Below are positions 18,536-27,541 of a stretch of 64,000 nucleotides of DNA, piece after piece. Position 1 is the first letter of the stretch. Each line of letters opens with the position of its first letter. This DNA is from CAYJIX01 sp964370375 (lineage in GTDB: Bacteria; Desulfobacterota; Desulfovibrionia; Desulfovibrionales; Desulfovibrionaceae), in the NCBI GenBank assembly GCA_964370375.1, contig CAYJIX010000006.1:7629-71628 (forward strand), written 5' to 3'. Under the pieces are notes generated by a model. That model had not been told where the DNA came from. It made no database searches and saw only the letters and a program-made list of their open reading frames with translations. The translations under genes were made by a program, and so were the position numbers.

Positions 18536-19936
18536 ATGTATGATTTAGTACTGCAAAATGTACGGATTGTTGATCCTGTAAACAATGTGGATAAACAAGG
18601 GCATATTGCCATTGAAAATGGCCGCGTGGCAGACATTTGCGAAGAATCCTTGGCAGCGCGCTGTGACACCTTGCTGGATATGGATGGCTATGTGGCCCTG
18701 CCCGGAATCATTGATATTCATACCCATGTGACAGCCATTTTTGGTGGAAGCTGTGGGGGGTATCGCATGCTGGCACGGGCCGGCGTGTGTACAACCCTTG
18801 ATCTGGCTGGCCCTGCTACGGAGGCTTTTAGCCTTTTGGGCAAATATGGAGCAGGCATTACGGTTGGAGTTCTTGAGAGCATCCGCCCTGAAGTTAATGT
18901 TCCTTCAGCAGACCCTTCAGCCCAAGAATTAAACAACGCCGTATGCACAGCCCTTGAAGATGGTGCCATTGGCTGTAAACTTTTGGGCGGGCATTTTCCG
19001 CTCACACCGGAAGCTTCGGCATGTTTTGTGGAAGAAGCTCACCGCGAACAAGCCTATGCATCATGGCATGCGGGCACAACGAAAAGCGTCAACCTGTTTG
19101 AATCCTTCCGTGAAATGATAGAGCTTACAAACGGTCATGCACTGCACGCGGCCCATATCAATTCCTATTGCCGCGGTGTCACAGGAGATGCTGTAAAAGA
19201 AGCCCAAGAAGCCATGGAACTGTTAAAGCAAAATCCTAACCTTTATAGCGAATCGTATATTGCCGAAACAAACGGCACCTCCTTTATTGTGACCGAAAAA
19301 GGGGATATGTACAGTAAAGCCACGGGCAGGACTTTAGAAACAGCCGGCTATACCGATTCACGAGACGGCCTTGCACAAGCCGTTCTTGATGGTTTTGGGC
19401 ATGTTTTTGCACCTTATGGCGTTGAAACAGGCGTGTATAGAGGCGAAGAAGGCGCGCGCATGGTTCAGGACGGTACGGCAATTTCAGGCGGCTTTAATGT
19501 GAATCCTGCTCTTTCGCGTCTTTTGCTTTGTCTTGGAAAAAAAGCCGACGGTAGCTTTGTGGTGGACGCGCTAGCCACAGATGGAGGCGGACTTCCGCGG
19601 AACATTCTTGTGCCCTATGGCATGTCCTTGGTGAAGATGGGCATGTTAAGCTTAGCAGAATTTGTCACCAAAACAAGCACCATGCCGGCAAAGATGATGG
19701 GCCTTGCAAACAAAGGGCACCTTGGTGTGGGAGCTGATGCAGACCTTACCATTGTTGATACGCGTACCTGCGAACCTGTGGCCACAATCGTAGGCGGAAA
19801 GGTTGTGATGTTTAAAGGTCACGTGACCGGAACAGGCGGGCATATTTTGACTACAGAACGTGGCAAAGCCAGTATCAGTTCTTTTGGCATGCCATATACT
19901 ATTCTTGATCCTACAACGTTTTTACCAAAACGCTAA
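18536..19936 (+). CDS. Metal-dependent amidohydrolase (dihydroorotase/hydantoinase-like)
   Basis: A 466-residue amidohydrolase-superfamily enzyme, probably cytoplasmic. It starts DLVLQNVRIVDPVNNVDKQG, has the metal motif His-x-His in GIIDIHTHVTA (about residue 62) and the later histidines ASWHAGTT and LHAAHINSYC. The C-terminus shows NKGHLGVGADADLTIVDTRT, the usual closing barrel strand. The Lys in GAIGCKLLGGHFPLTP may be a bridging carbamoyl-lysine, but this is inference. The substrate is unknown; cyclic amides (hydantoin, dihydropyrimidine) are the most common. A strong ribosome site precedes the ATG. The next gene, 15 bases on, is an amidase, so the two probably act in sequence. Confidence 0.8.
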   Translation: MYDLVLQNVRIVDPVNNVDKQGHIAIENGRVADICEESLAARCDTLLDMDGYVALPGIIDIHTHVTAIFGGSCGGYRMLARAGVCTTLDLAGPATEAFSLLGKYGAGITVGVLESIRPEVNVPSADPSAQELNNAVCTALEDGAIGCKLLGGHFPLTPEASACFVEEAHREQAYASWHAGTTKSVNLFESFREMIELTNGHALHAAHINSYCRGVTGDAVKEAQEAMELLKQNPNLYSESYIAETNGTSFIVTEKGDMYSKATGRTLETAGYTDSRDGLAQAVLDGFGHVFAPYGVETGVYRGEEGARMVQDGTAISGGFNVNPALSRLLLCLGKKADGSFVVDALATDGGGLPRNILVPYGMSLVKMGMLSLAEFVTKTSTMPAKMMGLANKGHLGVGADADLTIVDTRTCEPVATIVGGKVVMFKGHVTGTGGHILTTERGKASISSFGMPYTILDPTTFLPKR

Positions 19937-19951
19937 ACAACAAGGAACCTC

Positions 19952-21400
19952 ATGACAAACCTGCCTTCGTTAGTGGCGGCAGCTCGTGCGTTACGTGAAA
20001 AACGTGTAACGTCTGTTGAACTTATTGGTGCAGCAAACGATAATTATGAGCAAAGCGAACACGCGCTCAATGCCTATAAAAGTTGGGATGCAGATCGTGC
20101 TTTACGTCACGCACAAGCTGTGGATACGCTCTTGCAGGACGGTATAGACCTTGGGCCGCTCATGGGATTGCCTGTATCGGTCAAGGATTTATACGGGGTG
20201 CCCGGCTTTTTAACATATGCAGGTTCTTTAAGTCCTTTGCCTAGCGAGTGGGAGCAGCCAGGTTCGGTCATGCAGGCCCTTTTGCGGCAAATGGGCATTG
20301 TTATGGGGAAAAGCCATACCGTGGAATTTGCCTTCAGCGGCCTTGGTATCAACAACCATTGGGGGACACCCGTAAACCCGTGGTCGTTACAGGAGCATAG
20401 GCTTCCCGGGGGGTCAAGCTCGGGAGCCGGGGTGTCGCTTATACAAGGTTCTGCCTTGCTTGCTTTTGGTTCAGATACGGGTGGCTCTATCCGAATCCCT
20501 GCATCCATGACAGGGCAGGTTGGCTTAAAAATAACCTATGGGCGCTGGGGGCTGGACGGCATTGTGCCGCTATCCTCGTCGCTCGATAGTCCGGGGATCA
20601 TGTGCCGCACAGTTCTGGATGTGGCCTATGCCTTTCACGCCCTTGACCCTGCAGTCAGAGGATACGGCACTTCTGCCCTGCCGCTGCAAGATGCCTGTTT
20701 GCAGGCTGCACCCTTGGCAGGTTTGCGCATTGGTATTCCAAACAGCCTTGACCGCAACGCCATGGAATGTGGCATTGCAGATTTGTTTGCACAAAGCCTT
20801 GATGTTTTGGCTTCTTGTGGGGCTGTCGTGGCTGATTGTAAGCTGCCGGGTCTTGACGAAGGTATGGCTGTTATGGAGCAAGGGGGCCTTTCCGCATCCG
20901 AGCTACGGGCCTTTTTATTGGCCCATTTTCCAGAAAAAATAACCGACCTTGATCCTATCGTACAACGCCGTCTTCAAAATGCGGAAAAGGTCACAGCAGA
21001 TGAATATTTGCGCAGAAAAACTGTGTTGAACAAGGTTGCCAAAAAGGTTTTGCCTGTTTTTGCAAACCTTGATGTGCTTATAACACCAACCCTCACCATA
21101 TCACCACCATGTCTTTCTGACCTTGTAGACACTGAGTACAGCTATGCTGTTACCATGAAAACCCTTGCCAGTACGGTTCTGGCCAACATGTTTGGCTGGT
21201 GTGCCATAAGCCTGCCCATGGGCCTTGACTGCATGGGGTTGCCTGCCGGGCTGCAAATCATGGCACCGCCCATGCAGGAAGAAAAGCTTTTATCCGTGGC
21301 TTTGGCTGTGGAAGAGGCATTAACAGCAAGCTTTGCTCCGCGCATGCATTTGGATGTTGTGGCAAAAGGGCTTTTGCAAGATATAAAAACACCCTCCTAA
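19952..21400 (+). CDS. Amidase-signature family hydrolase
   Basis: A 482-residue amidase of the Ser-cisSer-Lys class. The triad is visible: Lys in PVSVKDLYGVPG (near residue 77), cis-Ser in PGGSSSGAGVSL and the nucleophile Ser in SDTGGSIRIPASM. The family includes GatA, AtzE-like, allophanate and aryl-acylamide hydrolases; no GatB or GatC is adjacent, and the sequence lacks features that fix it as a tRNA amidotransferase subunit. It lies 15 bp after an amidohydrolase with AAGGA before its ATG, suggesting a two-step pathway: ring opening of a cyclic amide, then hydrolysis of the resulting open-chain amide or carbamoyl compound (inference). Confidence 0.85.
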   Translation: MTNLPSLVAAARALREKRVTSVELIGAANDNYEQSEHALNAYKSWDADRALRHAQAVDTLLQDGIDLGPLMGLPVSVKDLYGVPGFLTYAGSLSPLPSEWEQPGSVMQALLRQMGIVMGKSHTVEFAFSGLGINNHWGTPVNPWSLQEHRLPGGSSSGAGVSLIQGSALLAFGSDTGGSIRIPASMTGQVGLKITYGRWGLDGIVPLSSSLDSPGIMCRTVLDVAYAFHALDPAVRGYGTSALPLQDACLQAAPLAGLRIGIPNSLDRNAMECGIADLFAQSLDVLASCGAVVADCKLPGLDEGMAVMEQGGLSASELRAFLLAHFPEKITDLDPIVQRRLQNAEKVTADEYLRRKTVLNKVAKKVLPVFANLDVLITPTLTISPPCLSDLVDTEYSYAVTMKTLASTVLANMFGWCAISLPMGLDCMGLPAGLQIMAPPMQEEKLLSVALAVEEALTASFAPRMHLDVVAKGLLQDIKTPS

Positions 21401-21468
21401 CAGGCTTTTGAAAACCCCCAACATGAAGGGCTATTAGTAAAAGTAGCCTTTTTAAAAGGATATGTAGT

Positions 21469-22881
21469 ATGAGCACGACAGTTGATGGACTTAAACCAAC
21501 AGAGTTGCCAGCTCCTTTGGAAGTAGGACAAAGCCTAGAGGTGGAAATTGAAGCTCTAACCGCAGACGGAAGGGCCCTTGCCAGAGTGCAAAACATGGTG
21601 TTGTTTGTGGCAGGAGCTTTGCCACAAGAGCGCGTAAAGGTTAAAGTTACAGCCTTGCGCCGCCGTTATGCCGAAGCAGAGCTTGAAGAGAGTATAGTGC
21701 CGTCACCTGATGCTGTTCCTGCCATATGTCCGCATAAGGATTGTGGAGGATGCCCTTGGCAAGGCCTAAGCATGCCAGTACAGCATGTTTGGAAAGAGCG
21801 TTTTGTGCGCGATGCCTTTGCAAGGATAGCAGGCTTTACCGAACAGTTACCGCTTAAAGAATTACTGCCAAGCCCCCTTACATCTGCGTACCGTAATAAA
21901 ATGGAATTTGCTTTTGGTTTTAATGCCGAAGGTGATATGGCCCTTGGTTTACGCGAAAGAGGGGCTCATATTATTGTAGAAGTCACAGAGTGTTTTTTAC
22001 AAACGCCTTTGAGCATGCAGATTGTAGCATGGTTGCGAAAGGCCATACGCCCCATGTATGACAAGCTGCCGGTTTGGGATCCGAAAAGCCGTCAGGGTTT
22101 TTGGCGTTATGTGGTGATTCGGCAAAACAATGCGGAAGAAACACATGTGGAAATCATCACAGCAAGGCACCCTGAAGGCAACAATGCCCAAGTTGCAGTG
22201 GGGAAAGAATTGGCCCTTGGGCTGCGTCAAGCCTTTCCAAGCATTAAAGGTGTGGCGTTAAGTGAACGTGTGGCTTATGAAGATGTGGCCTATAGCGAGT
22301 CTGTTCGTTACCGCCTTGGGGCGCAACATCTTGAGGAGCAGATCGGGCAGGTCATGTGCACGCTTGGGCCTATGGCTTTTTTGCAGGTCAATAGCAAGGC
22401 AGCAGAGCAGATGTATTCACATATTGTGCAAACCCTTCAACTTGAAGGGGTAGAAACCGTATGGGATATGTATACAGGAGTGGGGGCCATTGGCCTAACG
22501 CTTGCTCCCTATGCAGGGCAAGTATTTGGCGTTGACAGTGCAGGGCCTGCCATTTCGCATGCCAAAGAGTGCGCACGGCGTATGGGTTTTGAGCATGTGC
22601 GTTTTTATGCAGGGGATGCTGCCAAGGTTGCGCACCGCTTGTCAAAGCCTCAGGTGATTGTCGTTGATCCGCCTCGTGCAGGACTTGACGAGGGCATGAT
22701 AAAAACCGTTTTGCGCGTGCGCCCAAAGCGGCTTATGTACGTGTCATGTAATCCGGCAACCTTGGCTCGAGATGCCGCCCTTTTGAGCGAAAGTTTTAGC
22801 ATAACCTCCGCACAGCCTGTGGACATGTTTCCTCACAGTCCCCATGTGGAGGTGTTGGCCTTGTTTGAGCGCAAGGCGTAA
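21469..22881 (+). CDS. rlmD: 23S rRNA (uracil-C5)-methyltransferase, RlmD/TrmA family
   Basis: A 470-residue SAM-dependent RNA methyltransferase with an iron-sulphur cluster. An N-terminal TRAM domain (about 20-75: SLEVEIEALTADGRALARVQ) is followed by the cluster cysteines in ICPHKDCGGCPW, plus a fourth Cys near 185 (TECFLQ). The SAM motif is WDMYTGVGAIGLTLAPYAG, and the Cys nucleophile is in LMYVSCNPATLARD with VIVVDPPRAGLD before it. The exact target (U1939, U747 or tRNA U54) cannot be told apart from sequence alone; RlmD-type is the most common for this architecture. GGATA precedes the ATG. Confidence 0.87.
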   Translation: MSTTVDGLKPTELPAPLEVGQSLEVEIEALTADGRALARVQNMVLFVAGALPQERVKVKVTALRRRYAEAELEESIVPSPDAVPAICPHKDCGGCPWQGLSMPVQHVWKERFVRDAFARIAGFTEQLPLKELLPSPLTSAYRNKMEFAFGFNAEGDMALGLRERGAHIIVEVTECFLQTPLSMQIVAWLRKAIRPMYDKLPVWDPKSRQGFWRYVVIRQNNAEETHVEIITARHPEGNNAQVAVGKELALGLRQAFPSIKGVALSERVAYEDVAYSESVRYRLGAQHLEEQIGQVMCTLGPMAFLQVNSKAAEQMYSHIVQTLQLEGVETVWDMYTGVGAIGLTLAPYAGQVFGVDSAGPAISHAKECARRMGFEHVRFYAGDAAKVAHRLSKPQVIVVDPPRAGLDEGMIKTVLRVRPKRLMYVSCNPATLARDAALLSESFSITSAQPVDMFPHSPHVEVLALFERKA

Positions 22882-22892
22882 GCCTGCTCATA

Positions 22893-23999
22893 TTAAGGTA
22901 TGACAATCTCTGTTTCTGAAGGGGGTATGGGGGGTGCAGGCAATGGCGCAAGCTCAGTTAAGGCTGCTTCCAAAGGTGTAATAGGGCTAGGCGGCTGAAC
23001 TTGTTTGAGCTCTTTTGTAAAAAAGGCCAAAGCTTGTGTTGTTAATTGCGAAAAACTGTTTTGGCGTTCTTCATTTGAGGCAGCAAGGCACAATTCCGGC
23101 ATGGTTGCTTGTAAAGATGGGGCGCAAGGGGCCATAAGCGAAGCTGTGTTGGTGTAGCGCAGTACGGTAAACTGTCCCGAAAGGGGGAGGTTTGCGTATA
23201 TAGCGTTGGCATGGTGAGGTGCCAAGTTTATTCTATCAAGGTCAGCCTGTGCCACAAGCACAGGCACATTCATGCCGGTAAGGCCTTCTTCTGTAAAAAA
23301 CATGCCGTATCCAGGGGCCACAGCAGCCACTGCCTTTACACGCGGATCATGATAGGTTTGACCAAGCTTTGGTGTTTCAGCCATGCTTTGCATAAGGGGT
23401 TTTGCCCATGGGCTACAATAGGGGTCAGCTGTTGTTGTACGTTGGCAGTACGAAGCCCATCCGCGCCTATCAAGGCGAGCACCTCCAAGCAATAAGGCTG
23501 CGGCACCACCCGGGCCAACACCTAAAACTCCAATACGTTCTGCATCAATGAGCGGTGCTGCGACTGGCATATTGAGCAGGGACGTGATCAGGTTTTGTAT
23601 TTCATTGGCGCGGTGATCAAGCAAGTGGGCAGAGAACAGATCGTCAAGGTTGTCGGTGTTGTCAAAGCGGTGGGTGACAGCCGCCACTACAAAGCCTTGA
23701 CGGGTAAGCGCAATGGCCAAAGGGTGGAGCGATAGGCGCGATCCTGCACTATCATGAGAAAGCACAAGCAAAGGGAACTGCCCCTTTGCAGGGGCAGCAC
23801 CATGTGCAGAACGAAACGTCCAATCTACATACCGTAAAACAGATGGGTTTCTATGGGCAGGATACCATAGTGCCACATCTACATATTCGTTTTCGCTTAC
23901 AATATTGATACTGCGAAATCCGGGCGTTATGACCTGTTCGGCATGCCCCAATCCAAGAGTAAGAAAAAGCGAAAAAAGCACAATACACGCACGAAGCAA
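22893..23999 (-). CDS. Exported alpha/beta-hydrolase-fold protein, nucleophile serine apparently lost
   Basis: A 368-residue secreted protein with a signal peptide (ACIVLFSLFLTLGLGHAEQ) and a dienelactone-hydrolase or PAF-acetylhydrolase-like fold. The oxyanion strand (GQFPLLVLSHDSAGSRLSLH) and the Asp region (VPVLVAQADLDRINLAPHH) are clear. However, the nucleophile elbow reads IGVLGVGPGGAAALLLGG, where relatives have G-F-S-A-G-G: the serine is replaced by glycine. The C-terminus is Pro-rich (PPSPITPLEAALTELAPL). It may be a non-catalytic member, or use another residue. It is convergent with rlmD, with an 11-bp gap. Confidence 0.75.
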   Translation of the reverse strand: MLRACIVLFSLFLTLGLGHAEQVITPGFRSINIVSENEYVDVALWYPAHRNPSVLRYVDWTFRSAHGAAPAKGQFPLLVLSHDSAGSRLSLHPLAIALTRQGFVVAAVTHRFDNTDNLDDLFSAHLLDHRANEIQNLITSLLNMPVAAPLIDAERIGVLGVGPGGAAALLLGGARLDRRGWASYCQRTTTADPYCSPWAKPLMQSMAETPKLGQTYHDPRVKAVAAVAPGYGMFFTEEGLTGMNVPVLVAQADLDRINLAPHHANAIYANLPLSGQFTVLRYTNTASLMAPCAPSLQATMPELCLAASNEERQNSFSQLTTQALAFFTKELKQVQPPSPITPLEAALTELAPLPAPPIPPSETEIVIP

Positions 24000-24039
24000 A
24001 GCAAAAGGCTCCTATAGTGCCAATGCGGCATAGAACACG

Positions 24040-24969
24040 TTATTTCCGTAACGAGGAAAAAGCTCCAAGTTCAAACGGGGATTCTTGATAAACACAGTAA
24101 TTGAGCCAATTGGAAAAGAACAAGTGCGCATGGGCTCTCCAGCGTACTTGAGGGGCTTTATCTGTGTCGTCATTGGGATAATAGTGTTGCGGCGGCGCGA
24201 TTTCCAATCCCTTATTAATGTCGCGGCGGTATTCTTTATCTAAAGTGTCGGCGTCGTACTCTAAATGGCCTGTCACAAAAACGCGGCGATTGTCGGTTGT
24301 ACCCACAGCAAGCACGCCTGCCTCATCTGAATCAGCCAAGATTTCAAGCGCGCCTACGCGGCGGATGTCTTCACGGCGGATTTCTGTATAGCGCGAATGA
24401 GGGGAGGGAAACACGTCGTCAAATCCACGGAAAAGCTTGTGCCGTGGACGCATAAGGGTATGTTCGTAAACCCCTGAAAGCTTTTTTTCAAGGGGATATT
24501 TGGGAATGCCATACCAATAATTAAGCCCGGCTTGCGCCCCCCAGCAGATGCACAATGTGGAATGGACATGGGTGCTGGTGTATTGGAAAATGGCTTTAAG
24601 CTCATCCCAATAATCCACCTCGTCAAAGTCAAGCAATTCAACAGGCGCACCGGTGATGATCATCCCATCAAACGAGCGGTCTTTGATAGCGCTGAACGTG
24701 GTATAAAATTTTGCCAAATGTCCTGGGTCAGTATTTTTTGATTCGTGCGCTTCGGCCCGAACAAGGGTAATGTTTACCTGCAAAGGTGTATTGCCAAGGA
24801 GCCGTAACAGCTGGATTTCTGTGGCTATTTTTGTGGGCATCAAGTTGACAATGGCTATTTCAAGGGGTCTGATATCTTGACGTGTGGCTAAAGATTCGCT
24901 CATGACAAAAATGTTTTCGCCTTCAAGCACATGGCGTGCCGGCAAACCTTCAGGAATGTTAATGGGCAT
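24040..24969 (-). CDS. metAA: Homoserine O-acetyltransferase, MetA type
   Basis: A 309-residue homoserine acyltransferase, first committed step of methionine synthesis. The catalytic Cys142 sits in LCICWGAQAGLNYWYG, the HTS/HTA signature, with the later His and Glu in FVTGHLEYDADTLDKEY. Residue 111 is Glu (TGAPVELLDFDEVDYW); in this family Glu111 goes with acetyl-CoA use (Bacillus cereus enzyme) and Gly111 with succinyl-CoA (E. coli), so acetyl transfer is predicted although such genes are often named succinyltransferase. It is monocistronic, with a strong promoter upstream. Confidence 0.93.
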   Translation of the reverse strand: MPINIPEGLPARHVLEGENIFVMSESLATRQDIRPLEIAIVNLMPTKIATEIQLLRLLGNTPLQVNITLVRAEAHESKNTDPGHLAKFYTTFSAIKDRSFDGMIITGAPVELLDFDEVDYWDELKAIFQYTSTHVHSTLCICWGAQAGLNYWYGIPKYPLEKKLSGVYEHTLMRPRHKLFRGFDDVFPSPHSRYTEIRREDIRRVGALEILADSDEAGVLAVGTTDNRRVFVTGHLEYDADTLDKEYRRDINKGLEIAPPQHYYPNDDTDKAPQVRWRAHAHLFFSNWLNYCVYQESPFELGAFSSLRK

Positions 24970-25331
24970 AGGTAGTTACCTCAAAAAAGTTGATGAATTC
25001 GGTACAAAGCAGAAAGCAGATGTCATATTTTGAAACATACATTCTGCTTCATGCTAGCTTTCCTTAATAATTGTAAAAGATAAAAAAGTATACGCACAGC
25101 TTATCATATCGTCAACACACAAAGACACACTAAGTACTTTAGGCATAAAGTTTGGACACAAAAAGTGCTACACGCAAAATGACTGCCCTAGCTGTTTTTA
25201 TAATGTTTTGGCAAATCGTTACGATTCTTTGTCTTGTAACATAATAAAGGACATGCGCATGTTGACGATTGCTTTCAAGGGCAAGGAAGGCTATAAGAAG
25301 GCCAGAACTTCTTCATATTAAGGAGCCTTAT
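24970..25331. other. Divergent spacer between metA and the lipoprotein gene
   Basis: A 362-bp spacer. It carries the metA promoter (minus strand, 25087-25115) and, at 25323-25328, the ribosome site of the plus-strand lipoprotein. No SAM-I, SAM-II or T-box signature was seen in the 120-base metA leader. No plus-strand promoter was identified with confidence. Confidence 0.6.
25087..25115 (-). promoter_or_regulatory. Probable sigma-70-type promoter for metA
   Basis: On the minus strand, TTGACG (25110-25115) and TATACT (25087-25092) are separated by 17 bases, close to the consensus. A start near 25080 would give a leader of about 110 bases before metA. Confidence 0.65.
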
Positions 25332-26795
25332 ATGCGGCAAAGATCGTTTTTCCTTTTACATATCTTGATAGTATTAAGCCTAACGCTTTTACTTGGCGCT
25401 TGCAAAGCGTCACAGAATCGCTCCACCTCAAGGGCTGAACCTTCACAAAAAACGCCGTATCCTGTGATCACAGGTACGGTAAGCTACCTTGAGCGCATGG
25501 CGTTGCCGCCTGATGCTGTGGTGTATGTTGACCTTTATGCAATGGTGCCGGGAGAAGCAACACGCATTGTCTCAACCCTTAGTCTTCCAACGGAAAAAGG
25601 TGGTATTCCGGTAGCTTTTCGTATTGTTCCAGAGGCGTTGCCCTCAGGTGGGAGTTACGCTGTGGGGGCAACCATTGAAGCTGCCGGGAAAAAATTGTTT
25701 GCCAGTCCAAAACCTTTTCCCATTGATATGAAGATGTTGCGCAGTGGCAAGCTTAAACCATTAGAAATTATTGTTAAAAGATATATCGAAGAGGCACAGT
25801 CAGCCCCCACGTACACACAAACTGCCAAATTTCCCGGCACGTTTACCGGGCGTGCCGATACGCCGGAAGGTTCATTGCAAATGACCTTGTTTGTGCTGCC
25901 AAATCATGTGTTTGTGCTACGCGGTGAAGCTGGCAATACAGTACGTTACCAAATGAGTGGGCGTTGGCACCTTGTCTATAATGGCACAAGTTTGCAACTG
26001 GCAAGCCCGGGTTTATGGCCCATACGATTGCCCATCCTTGCTGACGGTTCCTTAGTTTTGCGTGAAATACCTGCCGATGACAAAGGCGTTACAGGCCAGC
26101 ATCTTGGCATGCTACGTATGGTGCCTGTGCCGCCCAATGCCAAGCTGGCATCCCCTTGGCCTCAAACGCGCACGATGACCGGCTTATACCATCATACCGG
26201 CACACAAGGTTTTATCCGCGATTGCGCCACGGCAGAACAGTTTCAGCTTATGGGTGGGCCTGATGCCATGCAGCTTGAAGCCGCCTACCAAAAGGAAAAG
26301 GCAGCAGGCGCGCCACTGCTTGTGACTGCCAGCGTGAGCTTGCCTCCTATTGAACCTGTGGACAAAGGGGATTATGACGTGTTGCGCGTGGAAGCATTTA
26401 TTTCCATGAAAAATGCCCAATGCCCTGCCACAACCACGGGCTCTGCTAAGGACTTGTTGGGCGACGGACGTTGGAAGCTTTTGGAAGCGTATGGGCAAAA
26501 AGTAGCAATACTGGATAATTTCCCTGAGCCGCATCTGGTTTTTGAGGCTTCAACAGACAAACTTTTTGGTTCTGACGGGTGCAATAATTTTTTTGGTGCC
26601 TTTAGCGTAAAGGATGCAGGCATGTCTTTTTCAAACATGGGCTCAACCATGAAAATGTGCCCGGAAGTGGACCAGCAGGCTATGCGTATACAACGCCTTT
26701 GGCAGGACGTGGATGGCTGGCGCGTTTTTGGGCAGATTCTTGAGCTGACAAGCCATGGCGAAGTTGTGGCTATTTTTGAACGCGTTGCCCTGTAG
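25332..26795 (+). CDS. Lipoprotein with YbaY-like, NlpE-like and META (HslJ-like) domains
   Basis: A 487-residue envelope lipoprotein. The ATG at 25332 follows AAGGAG and gives a signal peptide with lipobox LLGAC. Residues about 45-150 look like a YbaY-type domain (PVITGTVSYLERMALPPDA..., SYAVGATIEAAGKKL). About 175-385 resembles NlpE (FPGTFTGRADTPEGSLQMTL, then GFIRDCATAEQFQLM with a partner Cys later). About 390-485 is a META/HslJ domain (RWKLLEAYGQKVAIL, FGSDGCNNFFGAFSV, STMKMCPEVDQQAM). NlpE-like proteins report envelope stress; the role of this three-part fusion is inferred, not known. It is followed by queC after 14 bp. Confidence 0.78.
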   Translation: MRQRSFFLLHILIVLSLTLLLGACKASQNRSTSRAEPSQKTPYPVITGTVSYLERMALPPDAVVYVDLYAMVPGEATRIVSTLSLPTEKGGIPVAFRIVPEALPSGGSYAVGATIEAAGKKLFASPKPFPIDMKMLRSGKLKPLEIIVKRYIEEAQSAPTYTQTAKFPGTFTGRADTPEGSLQMTLFVLPNHVFVLRGEAGNTVRYQMSGRWHLVYNGTSLQLASPGLWPIRLPILADGSLVLREIPADDKGVTGQHLGMLRMVPVPPNAKLASPWPQTRTMTGLYHHTGTQGFIRDCATAEQFQLMGGPDAMQLEAAYQKEKAAGAPLLVTASVSLPPIEPVDKGDYDVLRVEAFISMKNAQCPATTTGSAKDLLGDGRWKLLEAYGQKVAILDNFPEPHLVFEASTDKLFGSDGCNNFFGAFSVKDAGMSFSNMGSTMKMCPEVDQQAMRIQRLWQDVDGWRVFGQILELTSHGEVVAIFERVAL

Positions 26796-26809
26796 GTGTT
26801 GAGGAAAAA

Positions 26810-27541
26810 ATGCATACATTCACTCATGATTCCGCCTTGTTACTTTTTTCAGGTGGGCAAGATTCATCCATCTCACTAGCTTGGGCGTTAAACCGATTCA
26901 GTAAGGTCTATACTCTTGGCTTTAGCTACGGGCAACGCCATCATGTGGAAATGAGCTGCCGCACGAGCGTGCGTGACGCTGTTGATTGCATGCACCCGCA
27001 TTGGCACAAACGCTTGGCAGACGATACGATTTTAGACAGCACCTTGTTTACCCAAATTGGCGAAACTGCCATGACCAGCGGCATGGCCATTGCTTTTTCA
27101 GAACAGGGCTTGCCCAATACTTTTGTGCCAGGGCGTAACCTTCTTTTCTTAACAGTTGCAGCAGCCCTTGCCTACAGAAAAAAGGTGCCGCACTTGATCC
27201 TTGGCGTTTGTGAAGCAGATTATTCCGGATACCCCGATTGCCGTGACACCACCATCAAAGCCATGCAAGTTGCCCTTAGCCTAGGTATGGATACAGCCCT
27301 TACCATCCATACACCGCTCATGTGGCTGACTAAAGCTGAAAGCTGGCATTTGGCCCATGAGGAAGGTGGGGAAGGCTTTGTAAAGCTTGTGCTTGAAGAA
27401 TCCCACACCTGCTACCTAGGCACTAGAGATACGCGCCATGCGTGGGGTTATGGTTGTGGCACATGCCCTGCTTGTACATTGCGCGCCAAAGGCTGGGAGC
27501 AGTATGTAGCAGGTATGCACACAGGAGCAGAGGGGGCATGA
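26810..27541 (+). CDS. queC: 7-Cyano-7-deazaguanine synthase
   Basis: A 243-residue ATP-dependent ligase that turns 7-carboxy-7-deazaguanine plus ammonia into preQ0 for queuosine. The PP-loop ATP site is LLLFSGGQDSSISLAWAL near the start. A C-terminal zinc site is formed by cysteines in SHTCYLG and GYGCGTCPACTLRAKGW. VPGRNLLFLTVAAALAY is the other family signature. Its stop overlaps the queE start (ATGA), so the two are coupled. Confidence 0.97.
   Translation: MHTFTHDSALLLFSGGQDSSISLAWALNRFSKVYTLGFSYGQRHHVEMSCRTSVRDAVDCMHPHWHKRLADDTILDSTLFTQIGETAMTSGMAIAFSEQGLPNTFVPGRNLLFLTVAAALAYRKKVPHLILGVCEADYSGYPDCRDTTIKAMQVALSLGMDTALTIHTPLMWLTKAESWHLAHEEGGEGFVKLVLEESHTCYLGTRDTRHAWGYGCGTCPACTLRAKGWEQYVAGMHTGAEGA

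Noticed and set aside
24970..25086. SAM riboswitch in front of metA
   Set aside because: The 117-base leader lacks the SAM-I and SAM-II consensus parts; only a promoter could be supported.
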